Assembly (NCBI RefSeq): GCF_020819595.1
Contig: NZ_JAJHNP010000017.1
Span: forward strand, 124,001-188,000
DNA: 64,000 nucleotides
Origin: Streptomyces barringtoniae
Lineage (GTDB): Bacteria > Actinomycetota > Actinomycetes > Streptomycetales > Streptomycetaceae
Direction: 5' to 3'
Shown here: in pieces, positions 17,342 through 25,529 of the stretch
Numbering within the stretch: the stretch's first letter is position 1
Layout of the letters: each line of letters starts with the position of its first letter
Position numbers and translations under genes: made by a program
The notes under the pieces: generated by a model
What the model was told of the DNA's origin: nothing
What the model saw: only the letters and a program-made list of their open reading frames with translations
Database searches by the model: none

Positions 17342-19704
17342 TACTGGCAGGCCTCGCAGGACTCGGGGTTTTCCAGGGAGCAGGCGACCGCGTCGGGGTC
17401 GGCGACCTGCTGGACGGGGATGGTCTTCTGGGTCTGCGCCTGGGCCGCGCGGGCGATACGGGTCGCCGGGCGGGAGCGCAGGTAGTACGTCGTCTTCAGA
17501 CCCGACTTCCAGGCGTACGCGTACATCGAGGAGAGCTTGCCGATGGTCGGCGTCTCCAGGAAGAGGTTCAGGGACTGGGCCTGGTCCAGGTACGGGGTGC
17601 GGGCCGCCGCCATGTCGATCAGCCCGCGCTGCGGGATCTCCCAGGCCGTGCGGTACAGCGCCCGTACGTCGGCCGGGATCCACGCGAAGTCCTGCACCGA
17701 GCCGTTCGAGTCGCGCAGCGCCTCACGGGTGCGGGCGTCCCACACGCCCAGCTCCTTCAGGTCCTGCACCAGGTAGGAGTTGACCTGCAGGAACTCACCG
17801 GACAGCGTCTCGCGCTTGAACAGGTTCGACACCTGCGGCTCGATGCACTCGTACACGCCCGCGATGGAGGCGATGGTGGCGGTGGGCGCAATGGCCAGCA
17901 GGAGGGAGTTGCGCATGCCGACCTCGGCGACACGGCTGCGCAGGGCCGCCCAGCGCTCCGGCCAGGTCGGTTCGACGCCGTAGTGGTCGGGGTGCAGCAC
18001 GCCCCGGGCCGTACGCGTCTTCTCCCAGGCCGGCAGCGGGCCGTTGCGCTCGGCCAGGTCGGCGGATGCCTCGTACGCGGCGAGCATGATCCGCTCGGCG
18101 ATCCGCGTGGACAGGGCCTTGGCCTCCGGCGAGTCGAAGGGCAGCCGCAGCTTGAAGAAGACGTCCTGCAGACCCATCGCGCCGAGGCCGACGGGACGCC
18201 ACTTGGCGTTCGACCGTCCCGCCTGCTCGGTCGGGTAGAAGTTGATGTCGACCACGCGGTCGAGGAAGGTGACCGCGGTGCGGACGGTGTCGTCCAGCCG
18301 CTGCCAGTCGATGTCCCCGTCGGCCACGAAGGCACCGAGGTTCACCGAACCCAGGTTGCAGACCGCCGTCTCCCCGTCGTCCGTGACCTCCAGGATCTCC
18401 GTGCAGAGGTTGGAGGAGTGGACCACGTGCCCCGGCAGGGCCGTCTGGTTGGCGGTGCGGTTCGCCGCGTCCTTGAAGGTCATCCAGCCGTTGCCGGTCT
18501 GCGCGAGGGTGCGCATCATCCGGCCGTACAGATCACGCGCCGGCATGGTCTTCTTCGCCAGGCCCGCCGCCTCGGCCTTGCGGTACGCGGCGTCGAACTC
18601 CTCGCCCCACAGGTCCACCAGCTCCGGCACGTCCGCCGGGGAGAACAGCGACCACTGCGCGTCGGCGTTGACCCGGCGCATGAACTCGTCCGGGATCCAG
18701 TGCGCGAGGTTCAGGTTGTGCGTACGGCGGGCGTCCTCACCGGTGTTGTCCCGCAGCTCCAGGAACTCCTCGATGTCGGAGTGCCAGGTCTCCAGGTACA
18801 CGGCCGCGGCGCCCTTGCGCCGGCCGCCCTGGTTCACGGCGGCCACCGAGGCGTCCAGCGTCTTCAGGAACGGCACGATGCCGTTGGAGTGCCCGTTGGT
18901 GCCGCGGATCAGGGAACCGCGGCTGCGGATCCGGGAGTACGACAGACCGATGCCGCCCGCGTGCTTGGAGAGCCGGGCCACCTGGTGGTAGCGGTCGTAG
19001 ATGGAGTCCAGCTCGTCCAGCGGGGAGTCGAGGAGGTAGCAGGACGACATCTGCGGGTGCCGCGTGCCGGAGTTGAAGAGCGTGGGCGAGGACGGAAGGT
19101 AGTCGAGCCGGCTCATGAGCCCGTAGAGCGCGGCCACTTCGTCCACGGAGCGGGTCGTGTCGTCCTCGGCCAGGCCGCTCGCGACCCGCAGCATGAAGTG
19201 CTGGGGCGTCTCGATGACCCTGCGGGTGATCGGGTGCCGGAGCAGGTAACGGCTGTGCAGGGTGCGCAGGCCGAAGTAGCCGAAGCGGTCGTCGGCCCGG
19301 CGGTCGATCAGCGCGTCGAGCCGCTCGGCGTGCAGCCGTACGAAGTCGGCGGTGCGGTCGGCGATGAGCCCCTCGCGGTGCCCCACGGCCACGGACTCGG
19401 TGAAGGACGTCACGCCCTGCGAGGCGGCCTCGGCGCGGATGGAGACGGTCAGCAGCCGGGCGGCCAGCCGCGAGTAGGCGGGATCCTCGGAGATGAGCCC
19501 GGCGGCGGCCTCCGTGGCCAGCTCGCGCAACTCCGCCTCGTCAGCCCTCGCCGACCGGCCCCGCAGCGCGGCGGCGGCGACCCGGCCGGGGTCGGCGTCG
19601 GGAAGGTCGGCGGTCAGCTCGGTCAGGGTCCGCAGCAACGCGGTACCGGGACCGTCGGTCTCCAGGCCGCTGGCTGAAGCCGGATCTGCTGGCGCGATGG
19701 TCAC
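17341..19704 (-). CDS. nrdA: Ribonucleoside-diphosphate reductase alpha subunit (class Ia)
   Basis: 787 residues from the GTG at 19704, which follows GGGAGAG. The catalytic subunit reduces ribonucleotides to deoxyribonucleotides. Active-site elements are the cysteine of MSSCYLLD, the NLCTE radical loop, AVCNLGS with the partner cysteine, TTYYLRS with the radical-transfer tyrosine pair, and a C-terminal CEAC redox pair. A canonical ATP-cone is not obvious at the N-terminus. Expression should drop when adenosylcobalamin is abundant, letting the B12-dependent class II enzyme take over, as known in S. coelicolor. Confidence 0.96.
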   Translation of the reverse strand: MTIAPADPASASGLETDGPGTALLRTLTELTADLPDADPGRVAAAALRGRSARADEAELRELATEAAAGLISEDPAYSRLAARLLTVSIRAEAASQGVTSFTESVAVGHREGLIADRTADFVRLHAERLDALIDRRADDRFGYFGLRTLHSRYLLRHPITRRVIETPQHFMLRVASGLAEDDTTRSVDEVAALYGLMSRLDYLPSSPTLFNSGTRHPQMSSCYLLDSPLDELDSIYDRYHQVARLSKHAGGIGLSYSRIRSRGSLIRGTNGHSNGIVPFLKTLDASVAAVNQGGRRKGAAAVYLETWHSDIEEFLELRDNTGEDARRTHNLNLAHWIPDEFMRRVNADAQWSLFSPADVPELVDLWGEEFDAAYRKAEAAGLAKKTMPARDLYGRMMRTLAQTGNGWMTFKDAANRTANQTALPGHVVHSSNLCTEILEVTDDGETAVCNLGSVNLGAFVADGDIDWQRLDDTVRTAVTFLDRVVDINFYPTEQAGRSNAKWRPVGLGAMGLQDVFFKLRLPFDSPEAKALSTRIAERIMLAAYEASADLAERNGPLPAWEKTRTARGVLHPDHYGVEPTWPERWAALRSRVAEVGMRNSLLLAIAPTATIASIAGVYECIEPQVSNLFKRETLSGEFLQVNSYLVQDLKELGVWDARTREALRDSNGSVQDFAWIPADVRALYRTAWEIPQRGLIDMAAARTPYLDQAQSLNLFLETPTIGKLSSMYAYAWKSGLKTTYYLRSRPATRIARAAQAQTQKTIPVQQVADPDAVACSLENPESCEACQ

Positions 19705-19814
19705 GTGGGGCTCTCCCTCGCTCGGCACGGGGGCCTTGTGGAGGGCAGCGGGCAGCCACGAGCGCGCACGGCGTCGCGTCCACCGGCCCATCCCACGAGG
19801 CCCGGACGTCTGAA

Positions 19815-19965
19815 GGCCACCCGAACCGGACGGCCGGGTGCGCTGTCGGCAGGTCCTCGGACTGACTCCTGAGCGCAGACGCGCACAAGTACACCGTTGC
19901 GGGACAGTTCCGGATTCGCACCGGATTCCCCTGCGGCGACAGCGAGCACGAGCATACATCTAGTG
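19815..19965 (-). promoter_or_regulatory. Adenosylcobalamin (B12) riboswitch controlling nrdA-nrdB
   Basis: On the minus strand the leader contains GGGAATCCGGTGCGAATCCG, then CTGTCCCGCAACGGTG, then GAGTCAG and the B12 box ending GAGGACCTGCC (about 19848-19863). These conserved blocks occur in the correct order and spacing for the cobalamin aptamer. The boundaries are approximate. The aptamer ends about 110 nt before the nrdA GTG. The Streptomyces nrdABS riboswitch is an established example. Confidence 0.93.
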
Positions 19966-19997
19966 CCGGGTTGCGGTGACACCCCCAGATGTTGTGT
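19951..19997 (-). promoter_or_regulatory. Tandem NrdR boxes upstream of nrdA
   Basis: ACACAACATCTGGGGG (19997-19982) and GCACTAGATGTATGCT (19966-19951), read on the minus strand, each match the NrdR box acaCwAtATaTwGtgt at 10-11 of 16 positions. Their starts are exactly 31 bp apart, three helical turns, which is the spacing typical of NrdR sites. They flank the expected nrdA promoter, so NrdR would repress by covering it. Single-box matches are imperfect; the spacing is the main support. Confidence 0.75.
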
Positions 19998-20007
19998 CGT
20001 GACGGTG

Positions 20008-20514
20008 TCAGAGCGTCAACTCGTAGGTGAGCAGAGTGATGTCGTCCAGTTCCGGGATCGGGTTCCAGTCGCGTTCCGGGACGCGGACGAATCCGAGGCG
20101 CTCGTAGATGCGGTGGGCCGCGTGCATGGTGCGCTGGGTGGACAGGACGACGGCCGTGCAGCCCTGCACGGCCCGTGCGCGGTCGATGCAGGCCCGGACG
20201 AGGGCCTCGCCGGCACCCTGGCCGCGAGCGGCTCCGGAGACCGCCAGCATGCGGATCTCGGCCTCTCCGGGGCGGGCGATGTCGGCCATGGGGCCGGGGG
20301 ACGGCACGAAGGTGACTCCGCCGAGGAGGGTGTCGTTCCGCACGGCCACGAGGACCTCCGCCGCGGCCGCCCGCTTGGCCACGTCTCTCAGTTCGCCCAG
20401 GTACCAGTCGCTCTCCCCGAAGTCGAGGAGGCCGTCTCGGAGGTAGGCCTGGGCGGTGATCTCGCCCAGGGCGTCGTACTCGTCGGGGATGGCCTGCCGG
20501 ATCACGATGTCCAT
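20008..20514 (-). CDS. GNAT-family N-acetyltransferase
   Basis: 168 residues. The acetyl-CoA-binding motif A is visible as RMLAVSGAARGQGAGEAL (R-x-x-G-x-G/A type) near residue 97. Motif B follows as AAHRIYERLGF near residue 135. The substrate cannot be inferred. ATG 20514 is chosen because it starts directly at MDIVIRQAIPDEY, the typical first strand; an upstream ATG adds ten weak residues. The preceding symporter gene is separated by a strong hairpin, so this gene is likely transcribed on its own. Confidence 0.88.
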   Translation of the reverse strand: MDIVIRQAIPDEYDALGEITAQAYLRDGLLDFGESDWYLGELRDVAKRAAAAEVLVAVRNDTLLGGVTFVPSPGPMADIARPGEAEIRMLAVSGAARGQGAGEALVRACIDRARAVQGCTAVVLSTQRTMHAAHRIYERLGFVRVPERDWNPIPELDDITLLTYELTL

Positions 20515-20535
20515 GGCACCGAGTGTGCCGGAGGG

Positions 20536-20580
20536 GTACGACAACGGGCCGCCGGATTTTCCTCCGGCGGCCCGTCGTAC
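20536..20580 (-). terminator. Long hairpin terminator after the SSF symporter gene
   Basis: A 12-bp stem CGGGCCGCCGGA/TCCGGCGGCCCG (20545-20556 with 20563-20574) closes a 6-nt loop and is extended by GTACGA/TCGTAC outer arms. It lies 10 bp past the symporter stop. No T-run follows, as is common in Streptomyces. Confidence 0.8.
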
Positions 20581-20589
20581 GGCAGTCGC

Positions 20590-22218
20590 TCAGTGACCGG
20601 CGCCCGCCGTCGCCGGCGGCAGTTCCACCTGCACCCCCGGGTCGCCCGCGTCCGCCGTGTAGTCCTCCGGCCTGGTCTCGTCCGTGCCCTCGGGGGCCTT
20701 CACGGCCTTGAGGACGAAGGTGAGGACCACGGTGACCACGACGTTGAGGACGAACGCGGTGAGGCCGATGTAGCCGATCTCGCCGATGCCGGGGATCTCC
20801 TTGGCCGAGCCGCCGAAGTGCTTCTGGGTCGGGGAGGCGACGCCGTACGCGGCGACCGTGCCGTACGCCATGCCGACCGCCCAGCCGGCGAGCAGGGCCC
20901 AGCGGTGGAACCAGTGGGTGAACAGGCCGCCGACCAGGGCCGGGAAGGTCTGCAGGATCCAGATGCCGCCCAGCAGCTGGAAGTTGATGGCGACGGTCTT
21001 GTCCATGGTGAGGACGAAGACCAGCGCGCCGACCTTCACCAGCAGCGAGACGATCTTGGAGACCTGGGCCTCCTGCTTCGGCGTCGCGTCGGGCTTGATG
21101 AAGTCCCTGTAGATGTTGCGGGTGAAGAGGTTCGCCGCCGCGATCGACATGATCGCCGCCGGGACCAGCGCGCCGATGCCGATCGCCGCGAAGGCCACGC
21201 CCGCGAACCAGTCCGGGAACATGTTCTCGAACAGCTGCGGGATCGCCAGCTGGCCGTTGGTGACCTTGACCCCGGCCGCGATCGCCATGAAGCCGAGCAG
21301 CGCGAGCAGGCCGAGCATCAGGGAGTACAGCGGCAGGATCGTGGTGTTGCGGCGGATCACCTCACGGCTCTTGGAGGACAGGGTCGCGGTGATCGAGTGC
21401 GGGTACATGAAGAGCGCGAGCGCGGAGCCCAGGGCCAGGGTGGCGTACGTCCACTGGCCGGCCTCCGGGGGCACGAGCGCGCCGCGCGGCTTGCCGGTCG
21501 CCGGGTTGACCTGGCTGAACGCGTGGGCCGCCTTGGCGAAGACGTCGTCGAAGCCACCCAGCTTGATCGGGATGTAGATGATCGCCACCGCGATGACGAT
21601 GTAGATCAGCGCGTCCTTGACGAACGCGATCAGGGCGGGGGCGCGCAGGCCGGAGGAGTAGGTGTAGGCCGCCAGCACGCCGAAGGCGATCAGCAGCGGC
21701 AGGTCCCGCACGAACCAGTTGGTGCTGCTGTCGCCGCCGACGCCCATGACGTCCAGCACGGCCTGGATGCCGACGAGCTGGAGCGCGATGTACGGCATCG
21801 TCGCCAGGATGCCGGTCAGCGCGACCGCCAGCGACAGGCCCTTGGAGCCGAAGCGGCCGCGGACGAAGTCCGAGGTGGTGACGTATCCGTGGCGGTGCGA
21901 GACCGACCACAGGCGCGGCAGGAACGTGAAGATCAGCGGGTAGACCAGGATCGTGTACGGCACCGCGAAGAAGCCGGACGCGCCCGCCGCGTAGATCGCC
22001 GCGGGTACGGCGACGAAGGTGTACGCCGTGTACAGGTCGCCGCCGAGCAGGAACCACGTGATCCAGGTGCCGAACGACCGTCCGCCCAGGCCCCATTCGT
22101 CCAGGGAGTGCTCGTTCTCGGCCCTGCGCCAGCGGGCGGCGAGGAAGCCCAGCACCGTGACGGCCAGGAAGAAGAAGATGAAGACGCCGAGTGCGACGCC
22201 GTTGACGCCGTCCTTCAC
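20590..22218 (-). CDS. Sodium:solute symporter (SSF family), monocarboxylate-type
   Basis: 542 residues with about 13 hydrophobic helices, normal for SSF transporters. The sequence begins with a first helix (GVALGVFIFFFLAVTVLGF), has a charged WGLGGRSFGTW loop, and keeps the helix-core GGDLYTAYTF and PAAIMSIAAANLFTRNIYRD segments typical of the family. Cargo is probably a small monocarboxylate or similar organic acid (inference from resemblance to MctP/ActP-like members). The GTG start overlaps the upstream DUF3311 stop by 4 bp. A Glu/Asp-rich cytoplasmic tail ends the protein. Confidence 0.93.
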   Translation of the reverse strand: MKDGVNGVALGVFIFFFLAVTVLGFLAARWRRAENEHSLDEWGLGGRSFGTWITWFLLGGDLYTAYTFVAVPAAIYAAGASGFFAVPYTILVYPLIFTFLPRLWSVSHRHGYVTTSDFVRGRFGSKGLSLAVALTGILATMPYIALQLVGIQAVLDVMGVGGDSSTNWFVRDLPLLIAFGVLAAYTYSSGLRAPALIAFVKDALIYIVIAVAIIYIPIKLGGFDDVFAKAAHAFSQVNPATGKPRGALVPPEAGQWTYATLALGSALALFMYPHSITATLSSKSREVIRRNTTILPLYSLMLGLLALLGFMAIAAGVKVTNGQLAIPQLFENMFPDWFAGVAFAAIGIGALVPAAIMSIAAANLFTRNIYRDFIKPDATPKQEAQVSKIVSLLVKVGALVFVLTMDKTVAINFQLLGGIWILQTFPALVGGLFTHWFHRWALLAGWAVGMAYGTVAAYGVASPTQKHFGGSAKEIPGIGEIGYIGLTAFVLNVVVTVVLTFVLKAVKAPEGTDETRPEDYTADAGDPGVQVELPPATAGAGH

Positions 22219-22505
22219 TTCACCTCACCACCCTTCTCGGAAGCGGGGGAGGCGGAGGAGGCATGGGCGCCGCGGGCGCGCTGGTCGCGCTGCCACAGCG
22301 TGTACGCGGTCATCGTGAGCGCGGTGGAGATCAGCACCCAGAGCATCTGGTACCAGTAGAAGAACGGGATCCCGGCGAAGGCGGGATCCGTCTTGGCGAA
22401 GGAGCCGACCCAGAGCATCGCCACGAAAGGCGCGACGAGACACAGGCCGATGATCACGCGGACCGGTGTCACCACCGGTGGTCTCACTTCAGGCGTTTCG
22501 GACAT
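22215..22505 (-). CDS. DUF3311 small membrane subunit of the SSF symporter
   Basis: 96 residues with two hydrophobic helices (about 17-38 and 49-68) and FFYWYQMLWV, characteristic of DUF3311. Genes of this family sit immediately before SSF symporters and are thought to be accessory subunits. The stop codon overlaps the symporter start (GTGA), so the two are translated together. ATG 22505 gives a short Pro-rich cytosolic N-terminus; longer frames upstream look non-coding. Confidence 0.9.
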   Translation of the reverse strand: MSETPEVRPPVVTPVRVIIGLCLVAPFVAMLWVGSFAKTDPAFAGIPFFYWYQMLWVLISTALTMTAYTLWQRDQRARGAHASSASPASEKGGEVK

Positions 22506-22636
22506 GCCACGTGCTCCGTCCCCTCGCTGATCACCTGTGTAATGCGCAGGCAATCTAGGTGACGGTGTCGTGGCAGTGGAAGACCTCGTCCGTATCTCGG
22601 TATATCGATTCAGCGAAGGTCCCGGCTCCTGCTTGC

Positions 22637-23401
22637 CTACTCCACAGGCCGCTTCAGCCTCGCGACGAACTTGTACCGGTCGCCCCGGTACACCGACCGC
22701 ACCCACTCCACCGGCTTGCCCTCACGGTCCAGGGAGTGGCGGGAGAGCATCAGCATCGGCAGGCCCACGTCGGTGCCGAGCAGGCCCGCCTCGCGCGGGG
22801 TGGCCAGCGAGGTCTCGATGGTCTCCTCGGCCTCGGCGAGGTGGACGTCGTAGACCTCGGCGAGGGCGGTGTAGAGGGAGGTGTACTTCACCAGGGAGCG
22901 GCGCAGGGCCGGGAAGCGCTTGGCGCTCAGGTGGGTGGTCTCGATGGCCATCGGCTCGCCGTTGGCCATGCGCAGCCGCTCGATGCGCAGCACCCGTCCG
23001 CCGGCGGCGATGTCGAGCAGCCCGGCGAGCCGGTCGTCGGCGGTGATGTAGCCGACGTCCAGCAGCTGCGAGGTCGGCTCCAGGCCCTGGGCGCGCATGT
23101 CCTCGGTGTAGGAGGTGAGCTGGAGCGCCTGGGAGACCTTGGGCTTGGCGACGAAGGTGCCCTTGCCCTGGATGCGCTCCAGGCGGCCTTCGACCACCAG
23201 TTCCTGCAGGGCCTGGCGGACGGTGGTGCGGGAGGTGTCGAACTCGGCCGCCAGCGTGCGCTCGGGCGGGACCGGCGTGCCCGGCGCCTGGGTCTCCGTC
23301 ATGTCGAGCAGGTGCTTCTTCAGGCGGTAGTACTTGGGCACGCGCGCCGTACGGACGGTCGTACCGGCCTCGTTCTCCGCACTGCTGACGTCGGTGGTCA
23401 T
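22637..23401 (-). CDS. dasR: GntR/HutC-family aminosugar regulator DasR
   Basis: 254 residues, identical in length to S. coelicolor DasR. An N-terminal winged helix-turn-helix (PPERTLAAEFDTSRTTVRQAL) and a HutC-type UTRA ligand domain (about 95-250) are clear. DasR represses chitin and N-acetylglucosamine uptake genes and links nutrition to antibiotic production; glucosamine-6-phosphate releases it. A DasR site (23537-23550) lies about 135 bp upstream of the start, so autoregulation is likely. It is upstream-adjacent to nagB, whose product consumes the effector. Confidence 0.96.
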   Translation of the reverse strand: MTTDVSSAENEAGTTVRTARVPKYYRLKKHLLDMTETQAPGTPVPPERTLAAEFDTSRTTVRQALQELVVEGRLERIQGKGTFVAKPKVSQALQLTSYTEDMRAQGLEPTSQLLDVGYITADDRLAGLLDIAAGGRVLRIERLRMANGEPMAIETTHLSAKRFPALRRSLVKYTSLYTALAEVYDVHLAEAEETIETSLATPREAGLLGTDVGLPMLMLSRHSLDREGKPVEWVRSVYRGDRYKFVARLKRPVE

Positions 23402-23536
23402 GCTCTGCCTTCCCGGCTCCCGGTGCCGAAAGCGACCGACTGACATCGGCCACGGCTCACATCGTGGCACGGGTTCTTCTGTCAGGACTCCACCCGCACG
23501 CTCCGTGATCTCCTCTATATACCGTTGCAACCGAGG

Positions 23537-23550
23537 TTGGTCTAGTCCAT
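23537..23550 (-). promoter_or_regulatory. DasR-responsive element (dre) upstream of dasR
   Basis: TTGGTCTAGTCCAT matches the dre core TGGTCTAGACCA with one change in the right arm. It sits between the nagB stop and the dasR start, at a position suited to control of dasR transcription. Confidence 0.8.
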
Positions 23551-23568
23551 CAGCCCCGGCGTCCCGGC

Positions 23569-24354
23569 CTAGATCCCCTGCCACTCCGGCTTGCCCGCGA
23601 ACGTGTGCCGGAAGTAGTCGGCCAGCTTCAGCTTGGACGCGGCCGCCTCGTCGACGACCACCGTGGCGTGCGGGTGCAGCTGCAGCGCGGAGGCCGGGCA
23701 GACGGCCGCGACCGGGCCCTCGACGGTCGCGGCGACCGCGTCCGCCTTGCCCTCGCCGGTCGCCAGCAGCACCAGGTGCCGGGCCTCCAGGATGGTGCCG
23801 ATGCCCTGGGTGATGACGTGGTGCGGCACCTGGTCGATGTCGCCGTCGAAGAAGCGCGCGTTGTCGACGCGGGTCTGCTCGGTCAGCGTCTTGATCCGGG
23901 TGCGCGAGGCGAGGGACGAGCACGGCTCGTTGAACCCGATGTGCCCGTCGGTGCCGATGCCCAGCAGCTGCAGGTCCACACCGCCGGCCGCGGCGAGCGC
24001 GCGGTCGTACGCCTCGCAGGCCGCCTGGACGTCCTCGGCGGTGCCGTCGGGACCGAGGAACTTGTCCATGCCGATCCCGAGCGGCTCCAGGACCTCCCGG
24101 CGCAGTACCGAGCGGTAGGACTCGGGGTGGTCGGCGGGCAGCCCCACGTACTCGTCGAGCTGGGCGATGCGCGCCCGCGAGGTGTCCACGGCGCCGGAGC
24201 GCCACTTCGCGGTCAGCGCCTGGTAGACGGGCAGCGGGGTGGAGCCGGTGGCCACGCCGAGCAGGGCGTCGGGCTTGCGTCGCAGCAGCTGTGCCATGGC
24301 CTCGGCGACCAGCTCGCCGCCCGCCGCGGCGTCCGGAACGATGACAACTTCCAC
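23569..24354 (-). CDS. nagB: Glucosamine-6-phosphate deaminase
   Basis: 261 residues. It converts glucosamine-6-phosphate to fructose-6-phosphate and ammonia, closing chitin/GlcNAc catabolism. Conserved elements are ATGSTPLPVY (phosphate site) near residue 35, QLDEYVGLP with the catalytic Asp, GIGTDGHIGFNEP near residue 130, and TQGIGTI. The GTG at 24354 is the only start giving the usual MEVVIVPDA N-terminus. A dre lies about 45 bp before the start, so DasR controls it. A TetR gene is divergent from it. Confidence 0.96.
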   Translation of the reverse strand: MEVVIVPDAAAGGELVAEAMAQLLRRKPDALLGVATGSTPLPVYQALTAKWRSGAVDTSRARIAQLDEYVGLPADHPESYRSVLRREVLEPLGIGMDKFLGPDGTAEDVQAACEAYDRALAAAGGVDLQLLGIGTDGHIGFNEPCSSLASRTRIKTLTEQTRVDNARFFDGDIDQVPHHVITQGIGTILEARHLVLLATGEGKADAVAATVEGPVAAVCPASALQLHPHATVVVDEAAASKLKLADYFRHTFAGKPEWQGI

Positions 24355-24396
24355 GCTGGGCCTGCCGTTCTGAAGTGGGCTCTGGACGACTCTGTG

Positions 24397-24408
24397 TGGT
24401 TTAGACCA
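24397..24408. promoter_or_regulatory. dre in the nagB / TetR divergent promoter region
   Basis: TGGTTTAGACCA is a near-perfect dre palindrome 43 bp upstream of nagB and 61 bp upstream of the divergent TetR gene. It could serve either promoter; nagB is an established DasR target. Confidence 0.85.
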
Positions 24409-24468
24409 ATCTAACAGAACCGGGTCTCCCGAAGTGAGCCCCTGTATTTTTCTAAGGGCCGCTATAAA

Positions 24469-25107
24469 ATGCCCTCCATGGTGAGCGGTCAGGACACGGG
24501 AACGCGGGCCGGGGCCTCCAGATCGCGCGGCCGCCCGCGCTCCTTCGATCGTGCCACCGCGCTGGAGAAGGCGCTCATGGCTTTCTGGAAGCACGGCTAC
24601 GAGGCCACCTCGGTCGCCGACCTCACCAGGATCATGGGCATCGGCGCCCCGAGCCTGTACGCGGCCTTCGGTGACAAGCGGACCCTGTTCGAGGAGGTCG
24701 TGCGGCTCTACACCGACACCTACGGCGCCTTCGGCGAGCGGGCCCTCGCAGAGGAGCCCACCGCCCGCGCCGCCGTCACGCGCATGCTGCGCGAGGCCGC
24801 CGCCGGGTACACCGACCCCGCGCACCCGTACGGCTGCCTGGTCGTGCACGCCGCCACCAACTGCACCAGCCCCGAGGTGGAACGGCTGCTGCGCGAGCGG
24901 CGCACCGCGGACATCGCCGCCTTCGAGTCCCGGATCCGGGCGGACGTCACGGCGGGCCGGCTGCCGTCCGGCACCGACGCCGCCGCCCTCGCCCGGCACA
25001 CCGGCGCCATGATCCAGGGCATGTCCCAGCAGGCCCGCGACGGGGCGAGCCGGGAAGAACTGGAAGCACTCGTGGAAATTGCCATGTCCATCTGGCCCCA
25101 AGGGTGA
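24469..25107 (+). CDS. TetR/AcrR-family regulator
   Basis: 212 residues. The helix-turn-helix is VADLTRIMGIGAPSLYAAFGDKRTLFEEVV, about residues 48-77, typical of TetR. The C-terminal domain is the TetR_C_16-like type with a GCLVVHAATNC segment. It is divergent from nagB and shares a promoter region with the dre. Three possible starts lie close together (ATG 24469, ATG 24478, GTG 24481). The ligand and targets are unknown; the closest candidate target is itself. Confidence 0.9.
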   Translation: MPSMVSGQDTGTRAGASRSRGRPRSFDRATALEKALMAFWKHGYEATSVADLTRIMGIGAPSLYAAFGDKRTLFEEVVRLYTDTYGAFGERALAEEPTARAAVTRMLREAAAGYTDPAHPYGCLVVHAATNCTSPEVERLLRERRTADIAAFESRIRADVTAGRLPSGTDAAALARHTGAMIQGMSQQARDGASREELEALVEIAMSIWPQG

Positions 25108-25529
25108 CCCGGGCGGGCTAGGCTTCGTGGCATCGGGTGCCATTGGTCTTGTGCGCCGGTGTCGTTGCACCAATCTTTGTGCACCGGTCTTCGTGCGGGC
25201 CGGCAAGACCATGGACACATCGTTATGGACACATCGTTGTGGTCTAGTCCACAATCGCACTGGACATCCAGACCGTGGACTTCCAAGTGAACAAGCCTCC
25301 GTCTTCCCCGCACAGGAAGGCGGATCGAGGGACCGGAGCTCTCTGCCCTGACTGCCCCGGCTCCTCGACCTTCGGCCGACCGGGACCGCACACCCCACGG
25401 CCGATGATGCTCCGGGCTGCGGTGCCGGGAGGGTTGAGGGTCCCTTCCAGGCGCCGCGGCCCGCGGGTGTTCTCCGGGGCCGGGCACGGGCGTTTTCGGC
25501 CATCCGAGACCCGCGGGTACGCTCACAAC
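25108..25529. other. Non-coding region between TetR and the histidine kinase
   Basis: 422 bp without a convincing gene. It contains a direct repeat of ATGGACACATCGTT (about 25211-25237), a near-perfect DasR palindrome (25237-25254), a TAGGCT hexamer at 25118 that resembles a -10 element, and the kinase promoter (TACGCT at 25518-25523). Confidence 0.6.
25237..25254. promoter_or_regulatory. Third dre, upstream of the histidine kinase gene
   Basis: TTGTGGTCTAGTCCACAA is an 18-bp palindrome with one mismatched pair around the dre core GGTCTAGTCC. It is the most symmetric of the three sites and lies 276 bp before the kinase start and 130 bp after the TetR stop. The regulated promoter is not evident. 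Confidence 0.75.
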
